64,000 nucleotides of DNA from Rhyacophila brunnea (GCA_022495005.1 JAGYXB010000443.1:1-64000); one strand, 5' to 3'; positions 49,560 to 61,926 are shown, numbered from the stretch's first letter. Numbers and translations: made by a program. The notes: generated by a model from the sequence alone, not told the origin.

Positions 49560-50554
49560 TTAACACAACCCTGTTTGTTAGAATACAAAACAAACCAATC
49601 GAATACAAAACAAAACTGTCCATCTCCAATAGTATTTATTTCAAACCTGGTCAAATCCAGATGATACAAAACAAACATAGCCATCTCCAACATAAAATCG
49701 TAAATATCTTGTTTGTTAAAGATTCTCGATTATTGAGCATTGTTTAAATCGTATCTTTTAAATAAAATATAATCATAAATTAGGAAATTATTAACTTACG
49801 GGTTCAAATTAACCACAAAAACAAAAAAGTTGATTTACTCAGTTTCACTTGTGATGGAGATGGCTACGTTTGTTTTTTAGCGTCACAATTACACGCAACG
49901 ATTCAATCTCGTTGGTCCTTGATGTGATTGGTTAAAATAATACTAGTGTTGCTATTATTAAAAATATAGGTTGAGTGAAAACTAGATATTTCTTAGATTG
50001 GTGGCTACACTGAACGCATTCCCGCGCAATTTTACGTCAACAAAACTGAGCTGTAAGCTGTCAAACCTAGCGAGCATCAGATCTGTTAAAATTTATGCGG
50101 CCGTTTGACATTTATAGAAAGTTTGTATACTTATTGTTAATTTACATCATGAATAACTGGGCGAGCTTGAATCTCCAAACCAATTGATTAATTCGAATAT
50201 CGAAATCGAATAATCCAAAGACTAATTTATTGTAGCGAGTATGGCTATATTTCAACTGGCTCAGGCGGTCAGGACTCGCCGTAAACGAAAACACTGGGTC
50301 AAAAGTTGGCTAACTGAAGAACAGCGTGATCGCCATTGAATATTATGGCGGGTTTTTTTACATTCCACACTATATCTTTGGCGTGTATTTATTCGACGAG
50401 GACTGTGTCCTCGGTGATACTCCATATATATTTTTTAAGTTTTCGCCATCTTGTAGTTGTTCAGTTGAAATCGAGCAGCAGGTCGATGCTAGAACTTGCG
50501 AGTCGTGTGGTCGACAACCGTGTGGGATGACAAGTTAATATCGCCCGTTTCATA
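49560..50554. other. Unassigned DNA; no gene seen
   Basis: No gene recognised. The open frame 50326-50538 lacks motifs and ends just before the next hAT element. Confidence 0.4.
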
Positions 50555-50562
50555 CCGTATAC

Positions 50563-51268
50563 CAGGGGAGGGCCGCATGTGGCCCGCCGGGTATTTTTTC
50601 GCGGCCCGCCATCGATAATTGTACTTTGATTATGAATAACTTTTTTATAATTTTTTAAAAAATATTGACAATAGATCATAATTTGAAGAATTTGTTGTTT
50701 CGTAAATGTATTATCTCAGTACGTATTCCTTGCGTCTCGTCTCACACTATGTAACCACGATTTTCTACGTTGAACATCGATTTCAATAAATATTGATAGT
50801 GTACTGACAGAGCTACAACTTGAGATTATTAATCTGCAGTGTGACACTGATTTAAGAGAATTGCATCGTCGTGAAGAAATCTCCAAATTTTACAATGCCC
50901 TTAATTCAGACAAAGTCGACCAACTTAAAGAGTAGGTATGCAAGAAAAATGTTCGTTATTTTTGGATCAACCTATATATGTGAACAAACATTTTCGATCA
51001 TGAACCTCAATAAAAATTCTTTACGATCAAATATCTCCGATGCCCATTTACTAGCAGTTTTAAGAATATCAACTACAAAATTAACACCTAAATTTAAAAA
51101 AATGTTAAAAAATGTACAACAGTTTCATTCTTCTCATTATTTTTTTGTAATGTTTATTTTTTGTGATAATAAATAGTGTATATCTAAAAATGGTATTTAA
51201 CTTGCGGCCCGCCGCTCATTTTTAATTCTTGAATTTGGCCCTCCATCCAAAAAGTTTGCCCGCCCCTG
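50563..51268 (+). mobile_element. hAT element with exact 8-bp target duplication and transposase C-terminus
   Basis: CCGTATAC at 50555-50562 is repeated at 51269-51276. The ends are CAGGGGAGGGCC and the inverted GGGCCAAA...CCCGCCCCTG type. Inside, 50808-51150 reads LEIINLQCDTDLRELH, then FVIFGSTYICEQTFSIMN and SNISDAHLLAVLRI. That is the C-terminal dimerisation part of a GTF2IRD2/ZBED-like hAT transposase, with one stop. The rest of the gene is deleted. Confidence 0.92.
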
Positions 51269-51284
51269 CCGTATACGATAATAC

Positions 51285-51800
51285 CTATTTTTGAAGCCAC
51301 TCGATACGGACTATTTTAACTCGCAAGTGACCAGTTGGCAACATCGCCAAAACAGAGAAAATCGATGTCTCAGGCATGCGCTGGACATGGCCTGCCCAGC
51401 TTAGCCTCTGGAATTTTATGAAGTTGGAGAGTTTTGAATCTTGGTATAAGCGGTATAGTTCCGTGTTGTACCTAATTCTCCACTCCCCACCATCATTCAT
51501 GGGTCCGTATATCCGCCTTAGGATCTTTCTCTCAAAGCAATCCACCATTTCAGCTGCTTTCACATTTAGCGTCCATGACTCGCACCCGTATGCAACGACT
51601 GTGCGTATGACAGTTTTATAGAGCCGCGTCTTAGTTTTTCTGTGGACATTTCTGGATTTGAATATGGGCAGCAATGAGAAGTACGATTTATTTGCAGCGG
51701 TTATTCGGGCTTTTATTTCTTCCAGTTCCTCGTTCTCTTTTGTAATATTGGAACCCAGGTATGTGAACCGGATGTCAGTACTATACGACCCAAAGAGGTT
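51285..51800 (-). pseudogene. RTE-like retrotransposon C-terminal fragment
   Basis: On the minus strand it reads DIRFTYLGSNITKENEELEE, IKARITAANKSYFSLLPIF, KTRLYKTVIRTVVAYGCESW and LSWAGHVQRMPE. This is the thumb region and C-terminus of RTE-type reverse transcriptases, 5' truncated and without the catalytic FADD or YADD part. It ends close to the target duplication of the preceding hAT element. Confidence 0.88.
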
Positions 51801-51907
51801 GAACTGTCTTTAATATGTGGCCATATATTTTCAATTCAACATTTCACGGTGAAGTGTAATACGGTGAACTGCATACGTACAAGTTTCCGGACACGGACGT
51901 ATCTACA

Positions 51908-54085
51908 GTTGGCTAGATATTGACTTGAAAGCCATCTGTCATAAACGATGGAAGCGCTCGAAGTGCTTGAATGATTATGGCGCTTTCTCCGATATGCGCA
52001 GAAGAGTTCATCGCGCCATTGACGCTGCTCACAAAGCGTACATTGAGAAAATTTCCTTGAATTTAACCTCAGACCCGAAAACTTTTTGGACGTATGTTAG
52101 GAGCTTACGTAACTCTTCTGCACAGCTATCGTCTATGTCTTTTGGGGGTAGTGTATTGAATGGCTATAAATCCATCGCTGACGGTTTTGCTGAATATTTT
52201 AGGTCAGTTTATTCCACGATTCCACCAAAACTTCAACCTCAACCTGAATACTTTTCGTCTTCTTGGCCCATACTAAATATTGGTCCTCTGGATAAGTCAG
52301 ATATGAAATATGCTTTTTCTAGACTATATCCGAAATCCTCAGTAGGTCCAGATGGCATTCCTCCATGGCTATTAAAAGGATGCAAAAAACTTTTAAGCGA
52401 TCCTTTGTTGTATATTTTCAATCTATGTTTAAGTAAATCTACCTTCCCTGAATGTTGGAGCTTAACTCGTATACGACCGGTGTATAAAATGGCTCGGTAT
52501 CTGAAATAACTAACTTCCGACCAGTGGCTGTTCTCTCTGCACCGGTCAAACTATTTGAGTCCATTTTACATAAATATATATATACACATGTGGATGGTCA
52601 GCTGACTGACGCTCAACATGGTTTTCGATCTACTCGATCAACAGTTACCAACCTCATGGAGTACACTGAATACATATCTCGCTCACTAGACAATCATTGT
52701 CAAGTTGATGCAATTTATACGGATATGTCAAAGGCTTTCGATCGAGTTGATCATGATATTCTTTTAACTAAACTAAGTGCAGTAGGCGGATCTATTAATT
52801 TTGTAAATTTTTTCAAATCTTATTTTTCACATCGTTGTCAATATGTCGAGTACGCTGGGTGTGCATCTGAAGTCTTTCAAACTCTTTCAGGTGTTCCCCA
52901 AGGATCAAATCTTTGACCAATTATGTTCCTCATATTTGTCAATGATATAGTTAAAGCCATGGATGGAGTAGAATTTTTACTTTTTGCGGATGATTTGAAA
53001 TTATATGCACCAATTCGCAATGAGTTGGACTGTTGCATGTTACAGAGAAATCTCTGTTCAATTGAAAGTTGGTCAAAAAAGAATAAATTAGAATTTAATA
53101 CTGACAAATGCTTTTGTATTACTTTTCTAGGTCAAGAACTCCGATTAAATACAATTATATTATGTCAAAAAATTCTTTAAAACGTCAATCTGAGGCGAAA
53201 GATCTTGGGATAATTTTTGATTCTTCATTATCCTTTCACTCGCATATAACTTCCACGGCTCTACGTGCGAGTAAGCTTCTAGGATTCATCATGCGACAAT
53301 CCAAGCCATTCAAGAATCCTAATGTATTACGTACACTCTACGTCTCATTAGTGCGTAGCATTCTTGAATATGGGTCGATTATCTGGTGTCCTTATGAGGT
53401 TTCCTATAAGCTTATTTTAGAACGCGTCCAGAAGAAATTTCTTCGATGTCTTTATTTTAAAACATTTAACTATTTTCCTTTCGATAATTCGTCAGATGAT
53501 TATTTTCCGACTGCCTTTCTACAAGGCATGCTTACTTTTCACTCTCTTGAATCTCGTCGGTCTCTTCTGCTGTTGAAACACTTTTGCCTGTTATCGCGAG
53601 GGATGGTTTCCAATCCTGGTGTCCTAATGAATTTGAATTTCCATGCGCCTGTCAATTACCTACGTGGTCGCAGTCATGATTTATTCTGGATTGGAACCGT
53701 TTCCTCGTGTCAAGCCTATCAGGCACCATTAGCGAGAGGTGCAAGACTAGTAAATGCGCTCCCTAAAGACATAGACATTTTCAATGATGTACTTTGCATT
53801 TTATTTTTGAAACTGTATTTTTCTGTATAAAATTGTATATTTTCCGTTCTCAAAAATTATATTTTTCTGTATTAAATTATACTTAAGTATGTTTTGATTA
53901 TTTTTTTTTTTTTTGTTATTATTATTGTTATTATATATATATTTCTGTTTCTATATTCTCTTCTCTCTTGTGAGGGTAATGTTTGACTTATACTGTAAAT
54001 CTCATGTTGTGTACGTCTTGAATTTAGATTTGTTATGTCCACAATGTTTTGTATTCCTAAATAAATAAATAAATATTTAAATTTG
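51908..54085 (+). mobile_element. Second Jockey/CR1-like LINE, 5' truncated and decayed
   Basis: It starts in the linker before the reverse transcriptase (LDIDLKAICHKRW) and runs through to the 3' UTR (CATGTTGTGTACGTCTTGAA) and an AAATAAATAAATAAATA tail. There is no endonuclease part. It is related to, but clearly diverged from, the copy at 33.5 kb. Confidence 0.9.
51925..53830 (+). pseudogene. LINE reverse transcriptase, broken by frameshifts and a stop
   Basis: The first frame (51925-52509) has SSVGPDGIPPWLLKGCKKLL and ends early. The next (52524-52916) has NFRPVAVLSAPVKLFES-like sequence, DAQHGFRSTRSTVTNL, MSKAFDRVDHDIL and GVPQGSNL, where a TGA has replaced the following Gly codon. The third (52923-53180) has the catalytic FADDLKLY. 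The last (53108-53830) has the thumb (LGFIMRQSKPF, LVRSILEYGSIIW, QKKFLRCLYF). Three breaks show it is dead. Confidence 0.9.
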
Positions 54086-54304
54086 AATTGATCTGATTGT
54101 TAATGTAATTAATGTTATTAAAATTATCAGCAAGTTCGAGTAAGTTACAACATAAAATATTGGAGAGATCCGTGACGTCGGTTAGTAATTAAAGTAGTAG
54201 GTACCTTCTTTGATTTAATAAACAAAACCCGATCGCCAATAGTAGCTTGATTTTGAAGAGCGCTGATGAGCTAGTATTAATGGTCAATAGTTAAAGTTTA
54301 TCGT

Positions 54305-54480
54305 AATTAGTGTGTCATCTCGTAGCATAGTGGACAATGCGCACGGGGCGTAAACCCAACAGATGCAGATTTGATTCTTGCCGGGTGTCTTACATAAAAA
54401 AAAAAGATTTTTTCAATTGGTTGTAATATATTTTCTCATAAGTGTTTTTCAAAATTATGTATGTTCAATAAATAATGTTG
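54305..54480 (+). mobile_element. Third copy of the tRNA-like TIR element
   Basis: TAGCATAGTGG (A box), then GCAGATTTGATTCTTGC (decayed B box), then CAAAATTATGTATGTTCAAT, which matches the right arm of the 28.3 kb element. The left arm is missing. Confidence 0.7.
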
Positions 54481-54803
54481 GCTTAAACAGCATGGGATTT
54501 ATATTTCTGTTTAGTCAGGTTCGAGAATTTGAAAAGTGTTGTGTGAAATCCCGAAGGCCGGAATTGAAAAAAACAATATTTAGACTTTTTGGACATTGTC
54601 CTGATTTTTCGGAGCTATTGGAGCTATCGTTTATTTTCGTTAAAAAGTCCACTAATTCTTTCTTCTGTCCATTCCGGAATTCTACCAAGGCCACTCGATA
54701 TTTTTTCTCCACATAATCAGTCGATTTTTTTGTTATTTTTACCTTCCTTTTTTCCAAAATCAGATCTTCCGGAAAATTACACGGATTGAAATTAGTCTTC
54801 TTT

Positions 54804-55037
54804 CGACCATGTCCGATCCTAATAGGATCATATGGGCCTCCACAGAGTAGAGGTTTGTATTGACAGATTTTGTTTTTTACGAGAAATGGATGTCAGCCAC
54901 TTGCTCAACCTATTAGGTCCATACCCTGACAGACACAAATTGAAAAACAATATGTGTACTTGCCAGACCCAGGATTCGAACCTGGATCCCACGGCGTTAT
55001 AGTCCAACGCTTAAGCCACGCGGCCACCGGCCACACT
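54804..55037 (-). mobile_element. tRNA-derived SINE, best copy
   Basis: On the minus strand it opens with TGGCCGCGTGGCTTAAGCG (A box region), has B box GGTTCGAATCC (complement at about 54972-54982), and continues through GTACACATATTGTTTTTCAA and a body of 120 bases to GATCGGACATGGTCG. Near-identical bodies at 7063, 57452 and 61687 show a dispersed family. It is not a functional tRNA gene: the segment after the B box does not close an acceptor stem. Confidence 0.88.
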
Positions 55038-55039
55038 CT

Positions 55040-57450
55040 TAGTGTAGGTATATTTGTTAGTTTCAATGGTTGAAGCTCACTGCATAGATCGTTGGCATCA
55101 ATATTGTCATACAGGAAGCCAAATAAAATATTATGTTGCTCCAATTGTTTGAACCTCTGGAACTTTGAAATTTTTTTATCTGACTGGATCGTTTGTATAC
55201 CTGAAGCTGGCCATGGAACGCCACCAGGTTACGAACTTACGAAACATCATTACAACAAACAGATAGAAACATTAAAATAAAATAAAACATATTATTTAAA
55301 ATTATTAAAAAATGGAAATTGATTTTTGTTCTCCATTTATGTGCCCCCTTATGTTTTGTGCACTAGGCGGTTGCCTAGTTTGGACTACATATATGGACGC
55401 GCCAGCCCTGCTTCTATATATATAGATAATGACGTGTATCGCCCACAATTTAGATTATAGAATATTAGTATAACTAAGATAAAGTCAGTTCGATAAGGCC
55501 ACATATAGTATCCGTACAGACTCAAGTAAAGGAGTCGCAAAATTTTCTTTCAAAATGCGACCTCCCTTATCCGCTTCCTCACATAATATCATACTATTAT
55601 GTCAGATCCCCTTTATGATCATTACAGTCCAAGTGAAGAAAAGTTAATGTACGCATAACATAAATGTGACATGACGCTCATGGTTGAAATATTCGACTCC
55701 ATTACTCGAATTTTTGTTATGCGAATATAGAATATTAAAATATTATGAATAATTAATTAGCATAAATAACCGCATAAAATGCAATTAAAATCGTTTGGAA
55801 ACTAAATAGTATTAAATAGATAGTTTGGAAAGATTATGACTTCGATTTCACAAAATATAAAAATAAATAATACTAAAGAGTGTTTTAAGATCATCTTTAA
55901 CCAGAGCTGTAAGAACCCCTATTTTTTAAAGGTTCTGTTCCAGTAGAAAAAAATTCTTCCGGCTCGTTAAAAAAGCAATACTTACCTGTACCTAGATGGT
56001 TGTATAACCTAAAGACTTATATGTTCTGCACCATATTATACTTTCTTTGCGGCAGGTTTTCCGCTATAATTCTACTGCGCAGGCGCAGATATCGCACAAG
56101 TTCCAAATATCGCGTGAAAATCCAGAAGCTGCTGAACTTTTTGATGCATGAATGCAATCTTACAACATGCACGATAATACGTATTTATACGTGCATTTTC
56201 TTGTCATGGTCTCAATAATACGTAATACGCCCTGTACTGGAATTAAATCAATGCACGTATAAACGAGGTATAATACACGACGAGTGATTGAGTCCATGGT
56301 TGTTACGCCGAATGTGCGAAATTGATTATTACATGAAATGGGCAAAATTTAGCCTAAATCATGAAAAATGCAAGCCCGTTGCCTTCTTCATGAATTAGGC
56401 AAAATATTTGCCAAGTGCGTGAATTCGGCAGTAATTTTTCTGCCTAGTTCATGCATTGGTCAAAATTGATAGAGGCGCTGCTCCGGTGGTGTTTTTTGCA
56501 ACTAAATAAAATTTGTCAAATGTCACGATTATTCGGCAGTAATTTTTCTGCCTAGCTCATGCAATAAAATCCAACTGTCATTTTCAGCTTGCTAGAAACT
56601 TCAGATGTGAATCGACATATTATTATCAGTAGTAAAAGTATTCGACTGTCCAGAATTAATATTATAATGGTATGTATTTTGTTATTGTGCTTATTAGTAA
56701 TAATAAGACCGATAGGTAGGTATGCTATCTTTACAAAATAATACGAAACAACTTATATTTCTTAATTTGACCATGATAAGCTACGTCCCCATTTAGTCAC
56801 TTCAACGCCGACTTCCTCTTCAACTTTTAAATTCTGGTTTTACACCGAGAAGTTTTGTGCATGCGCAGAGGAGATGAATCCGTTTTACTGTCTACATTCG
56901 TTCATCACAGCTTACACTTCGTTGAGTCATAGATTATACATCGAAATAGATTCGCAGGTGATGAATAAAATTATTCACGGTAATACAGCGCCACCACGGA
57001 GCGTACGGGAAACGAGTGTAAAATGTTAAAAGAAAACAGTAAAATTTAGAATAACAAATACTTAATTATATTAATTATTTTTTTAAACTTATTATCACAA
57101 TCATATTTGTAATAAATGAGCATACTTGAGTGTGTCCTAACGACAAACCAGTCATGGAACTAGTTTAGTGCCATCTATCGGTGCACTTTGTATTAAATTA
57201 ATGATATTTATTCTTGTATGGATATTCACCCTCGAAATTAAAATATTCTATGCCAAAACGTCATGCGAATAATTCTGATTGTCAAAATAAATATTACAAT
57301 TATACTAGGTATATTGTAATTACATCAATTTAAGTTGAAGAGATTTAAATTTAATGATATAATATATTTTCTGACTACTGTTCGAATAATGAGGGCAACA
57401 GAATCGAATGAAAACGTCCTTTTTCAGAACTTTACACGGATGTCAAAGGC
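55040..57450. other. Unassigned DNA with a repeated motif; no gene seen
   Basis: The phrase TTCGGCAGTAATTTTTCTGC, then CTAGTTCATGCA occurs at 56425-56457 and again at 56529-56561. A looser relative (TTCATGAATTAGGCAAAATA) is at 56388. No coding gene recognised. Confidence 0.5.
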
Positions 57451-57451
57451 A

Positions 57452-57607
57452 AAATGGATGTCAGCCACTTGCTCAAACTATTAGGTCTTACCCTGACTCA
57501 CACACAAATTGAAAATCAATATGTGTACTTGCCAGACCCAGGATTTGAACCTGGGACCCACGGCATAATAGTCTAACGCTTAAGCCGTGCGGCCACCGTG
57601 GGCGTTA
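57452..57607 (-). mobile_element. tRNA-derived SINE copy, 3' shortened
   Basis: Complement of GGATTTGAACCTGGGACCCA (B box) and of CTTAAGCCGTGCGGCCACCG (A box end). The part distal to GATGTCAGCCACTTGCTCAA is missing. Confidence 0.85.
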
Positions 57608-57699
57608 TACATAATACGACACATCAATACTACAATATGTCATTGAATAGGTACCTACAATAACTAGATAATAATATTATATTCGATACAACACAACAG

Positions 57700-57995
57700 T
57701 GACTCGTATGAGAACCACGAGGGTTCATTTTTGCTGTAGCCCCAGCTCAACTCATTGTTGTTTCCTTAGTCTTGTGGAGCTCTTTTGAAAAATACGAACT
57801 CAAGCTCTCAATTTTATTTTTAACCCTTATTATCGACATGCCATTTGACTCATGTCTCATATGCAAACCACGAGGGTTCATGCTTGTTGTCAGCCACAGC
57901 GCCACTCTTTGTTTCCTTTGTTTTATGGTACTCCTTGGAAAAGTAGAACCGTAAACATTTTATTTTTACCCCTAAAACTGACATTCCAAATTTTC
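57700..57995 (+). repeat. Diverged tandem duplication, about 155-base unit
   Basis: AACCACGAGGGTTCAT occurs at 57713 and 57868. Following segments (GTTTCCTT...GTCTTGTGGA / GTTTCCTT...GTTTTATGG, ATTTTATTTTTA, CGACATGCCA / TGACATTCCA) match in order. Neither copy encodes a recognisable protein. Confidence 0.7.
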
Positions 57996-57999
57996 CTGC

Positions 58000-58670
58000 C
58001 AATAACATGTAGGCATCATTGCGCTTCAGTTTGTTCGTATAGTCTTTATGGTTATATGCCATAATGCGCAATGTGCCCCTACTCTCAATAAAATCTATTG
58101 TAATCATTTCAGTCGACATTTTGCAAAAAATCGTAATATTCCAATACTAAAATGCATCAATATGATCAAATAGACTCAAATAAATACATTTATTGACAAC
58201 GCAACTGACAGCCAAATGCACGAACGACCCGAATCTTACCGAAAAAATACGAAGCTGCTGGGGTGTTGAATAGAAATCCAAGCCGGTCGGATCGCAGTGC
58301 GTTAGTACTTTCATCACAAAATGGCGGCCATTTTCGAACCGATTTCAAGGTCGACGACGCATGCCCTGAGTTCAATTCGTGAGACGTATGGAAAAGTCCC
58401 GAGTGTAGACCCGGCTATAGGTACCTATAACAATGATAATGATACGCTAGTTATTTTAAAATTAAGGAAAAAAAACTTCCAGTAAGTTGTCATACGTAGG
58501 TAGGTAACTGTCGTTTGATGCATGCCAATATAATATAGGTAATATACCTAATCATTCTCTTTTTGTTCGTTATGTCATACCAAAATAGAAACTTTTACTT
58601 CAAACCAATTAAGTACCAATTATATGTTATCTATATTATGTAAATCCTATTGTCATTCTTTTCAATTTTA
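58000..58670. other. Unassigned DNA; no gene seen
   Basis: No recognised gene; short open frames on both strands lack motifs. Confidence 0.4.
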
Positions 58671-58672
58671 AG

Positions 58673-58972
58673 ATGTCTCGCAGCTGTTGGGTGACAGGTA
58701 AGATGTGAGGTTAATGTGCGTTGTCAAATCCCACCAAAGGCAGATCACGAATGACGGCAATCGATTCATTTAATCGTGAATAGAAATATTAAACTGCTAA
58801 ACAAACTACCTTCAACGGCGGGAATATGCAGGAATCATTTTCTCCCAAAGGACTACTCCGGAAGCAAGCAGGAATGTGTGGTATGTCATAATCAAAACTT
58901 TATTCCCTATTATCAGATAGTAGGTACTTCTGACATTAATCTGAAAGAAGAAGATGATGCTAACACTTATTA
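58673..58972 (+). pseudogene. Possible THAP zinc-finger fragment, decayed
   Basis: It starts with MSRSCWVTG, which resembles the first Cys pair region of a THAP finger. A different frame ends with ICRNHFLPKDYSG, like the C-x2-H-F...DY part of the same fold. Stops and a frameshift lie between. THAP domains bind DNA in P-element-type transposases and host regulators. The call rests on two short motifs in the right order, so it is tentative. Confidence 0.35.
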
Positions 58973-58979
58973 ACAATAA

Positions 58980-59237
58980 TTGTATTAAATTTTAATCCGC
59001 GTGATGCATCCGATGATAAAGCCAACTTTAATTACTGACGTGACGATCCCTTGTAGTCCATTATGAATGCATTCCTTTACCAAAGTTGACTAACTCAAAC
59101 ATTTAAATATATACCCGATTCTGATGGCTAAATAAATTAATCCCACATTAGAGACTGCAATCCACCCTATGGACGTTACCCTTATTTGTACCTACCTAAA
59201 TAATATGATTGGAGGTGCATAATATGTACCTATTATT
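58980..59237. other. Short unassigned spacer
   Basis: Nothing recognised. Confidence 0.3.
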
Positions 59238-60320
59238 ACCAAATCAAAATGCAGGGCCCCAGCCAACGGGATACGGCCGGTTCGGTCATTTAGAAAGCGC
59301 AGCACAACAAGGGCCAGCCTCAAGGCCAAAGTCCCTTAGACTCGACCCAGGTACTCGGCGTATTATGTAAAGCGAAAAACAAAGCACCCATTGTGTAAAC
59401 GACGTACGTGCCAGCGGGATAATCTGATGCCCACCCAGAATCAACAAACTCCACACCACCGCTCGAATATCCACCCCAATCAACTTAATAAATGACTAAT
59501 TAATGCTATGACCACCCGGCGATTTTAATTACACTGGCATCTTTACAAATGTCAAACTTTCCCGCCGAGGCTCGATGGACTACAAACAGACACCCTAGCC
59601 CCACCTCGTGGCGAACCTGGTCAACAACCCCACAAATCTGCCGTATTGACGACTCCTCGCGGACCCCTGTCACCTGAGCCAAAGGGGATACTGGCCGAAG
59701 GTACGATTCCAAAACCAGGAGAACCATGAAGACGACACCCGGCAGGACCCCCAAAATACCCTCAGCAGACCTAAAAGCAATCCATAGGTCTCGATCGATC
59801 TACAAACCACACTGCATCTGCAAAAACTCGATAGAGTTGTATTCATCTAGGACGCAATCCTATATACTTAGTAGTTTTCGTTTCGAATTAAATAATATTT
59901 TTTTTTCCTTTTTCGTTTTTGTTTGTGTCATGATTGTACCTGTGTAATTAAGCTTTAATAAATAATTATTAACTTTAAACCAATCTGTGAGGAACTGTGC
60001 CTCTCCTCCCGCCCGCAAAGGGTCTTGCAATGAATTAAATTATTCACTAATTTGTAAGTTTTATTGCACAATGTTGCATCGAATATAGGGCTCCTTTTGT
60101 CCCAGGTTGGCTTAATCACTAATACAACCACACCCTCACGGCTAGAAAGCCTTTCACGGCTTCTTAACTCTCGTTTTAAATTAACAGAAGTTTATAGAAG
60201 ACATTACCGCCCCGCCATCTATGATTACCACGACGAGGTAATTTTCTCATACAATCACTCCACAGAACACCAGAAGGACTTACCCTCCCTGGTGGAAGGC
60301 ATATTCAAGGGTTAAGAAGT
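59238..60320. other. GC-richer island of unknown origin
   Basis: C-rich on this strand (for example AACCCCACAAATCTGC) and clearly different in base use from its surroundings. Open frames at 59726-59947 and 60064-60315 are intact but match nothing I know; the second ends DLPSLVEGIFKG. An A+T-rich piece with AATAAATAATTATTAA at 59960 lies between. A retroelement segment is the likeliest explanation, but no diagnostic motif is present. Confidence 0.4.
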
Positions 60321-60919
60321 GATTTTGCGTAGCCAAGACCCTACAGGTTCAACCAGCGGTTGTCATACTGGGCACCTTTAGCCCAGTACTCTCAAGCAAA
60401 GCTCTATATTGACAATAGTGAATAGGTTTAGATTGTTGTTTAATTTTTATAAGACTAACAATTTGTTAATGAATATTTGATGTGCCATTACTATAATATG
60501 ACTTGAATTATACCTGTGTTTCTGTGGTCTTGTTGCATAATCAACACCCATGGCAAATAAACCGAGCGTTTGATTGACCCCTTTATCACACTATATACTG
60601 ACAAATAGTTTTTAATTTACAATAATAATTTATTGTTAGTACCTACTTGCATTTCGCAGATTACAAAAACTTTCACATTTTCAAGGTTCTTCCGAAACAT
60701 TTTATTACTTCTACGTGTCACTTTTTTCTTCCTTAGTATTTACGACAATTATCTTTATTTCGGAGTAAGTTATCATTATTTGTTTACATTTTTTTTAGTA
60801 AAGGGGGTCAAGAAAGCAGTTCGTGCAGCCTTTCATCATATCGAATGCTGAGAAGGGACGCCTAGACCTTGGCTCAGCAGCATGCTGTGGGAATCTCACA
60901 AACATAAAGATAAGTAAAG
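60320..60919. other. Unassigned DNA; no gene seen
   Basis: No recognised gene or repeat. Confidence 0.35.
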
Positions 60920-61650
60920 ATGGGCTCGACGATCAAACGGCTGGAGGTAATCGTGAACAGGCTCGCCGCGAACTCGAAACGTGTGGGTCTTCATCTGAAT
61001 GCGGCTAAGACCAAATCCATGTGCAGTGCTGCATGCATCGACGCCGATACTCCTCTCCTGCCCGTCGAGCTGGTGTCTAGGTTCAAATACTTGGGTGCCA
61101 CGGTTGCTGACGATGGTGGTATTTCTAGTGAGCTTGGAATCCGCATGGGTATGGCGGGTCCGTATTCAACCAACTTGGAGTCGCACGGAGGTCAAGGCTG
61201 TATTCTGTGAGGACCAAATGATGTTTGCTTAATGCATGTGTGCTACCTGTGAGACATGGCATCTTACTAAGCTTCAAGAGTCTCAGCTTTTGAGCTTTGA
61301 GAATCGATGTCTCCGCTGAATCTTATGGGTACATTAGTACGACCGCGTTGCAAACACCCGAGTTTGTGAGCAGACACAGCAGCTTTCGGTGATTGAGATT
61401 ATCACAAAGAGACGCTTTACGTGGCTGGGACACGTATTCCGCCAAAGAGTGCAACACTTCGTACCCTTGTGGCACAGCCTCAAGGGTTCCGTCGCCACGG
61501 CCGGCCCTCCCTCACACTGCAGCGGTGCTGCAAGAGCGACCTACTTGCTGCAGGTCTGACATGGCGAGAGGCGCAAGAGTTGGCGATGGACCGAGGGAAG
61601 TGGCGCGAACTTGTGCTTGCCCTATGCCCCAATGTTGGGACGTGACAGGG
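60920..61650 (+). pseudogene. RTE-like retrotransposon C-terminal fragment, frameshifted
   Basis: The first frame reads RLEVIVNRLAANSKRVGLHL, NAAKTKSM and FKYLGATVADDGGISSELGI, the thumb part of an RTE-like reverse transcriptase. Further on, in other frames, are RRFTWLGHVFRQ and WREAQELAMDRGKWRELVLA, the usual C-terminus. At least three breaks. No catalytic domain remains. Confidence 0.82.
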
Positions 61651-61686
61651 TGGAAGAAGAGAAAGATGGCCTATTATTATCCATTA

Positions 61687-61926
61687 TTAGACCATGTCCG
61701 ATCCTAATAAGATCATACGGGCCTACACAGAGTAGAGGTTTGCATCAACAGATTTTTGTTTTTATAAGAAATGGATGTTAGCCACTTCCTCAACCTATTA
61801 GGTCTATACTCTGAGTCCAAACACAAATTGAAAAACAATATGTGTATTTACCAGACACAGGATTCGAACCTGGAATCCACGACATTCTAAACCGACCTGT
61901 AAGCCGCGCTAGACCATCGTGGCCAT
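61687..61926 (-). mobile_element. tRNA-derived SINE copy
   Basis: Complement of GGATTCGAACCTGGAATCCA (B box) and of the GATCCTAATAAGATCATACG body. The A-box end (complement of GCTAGACCATCGTGGCC) differs from the other copies. Confidence 0.85.

Noticed and set aside
54905..55144. Open frame across the SINE on the minus strand
   Set aside because: It runs through the tRNA-derived repeat and its flank and has no protein motif.
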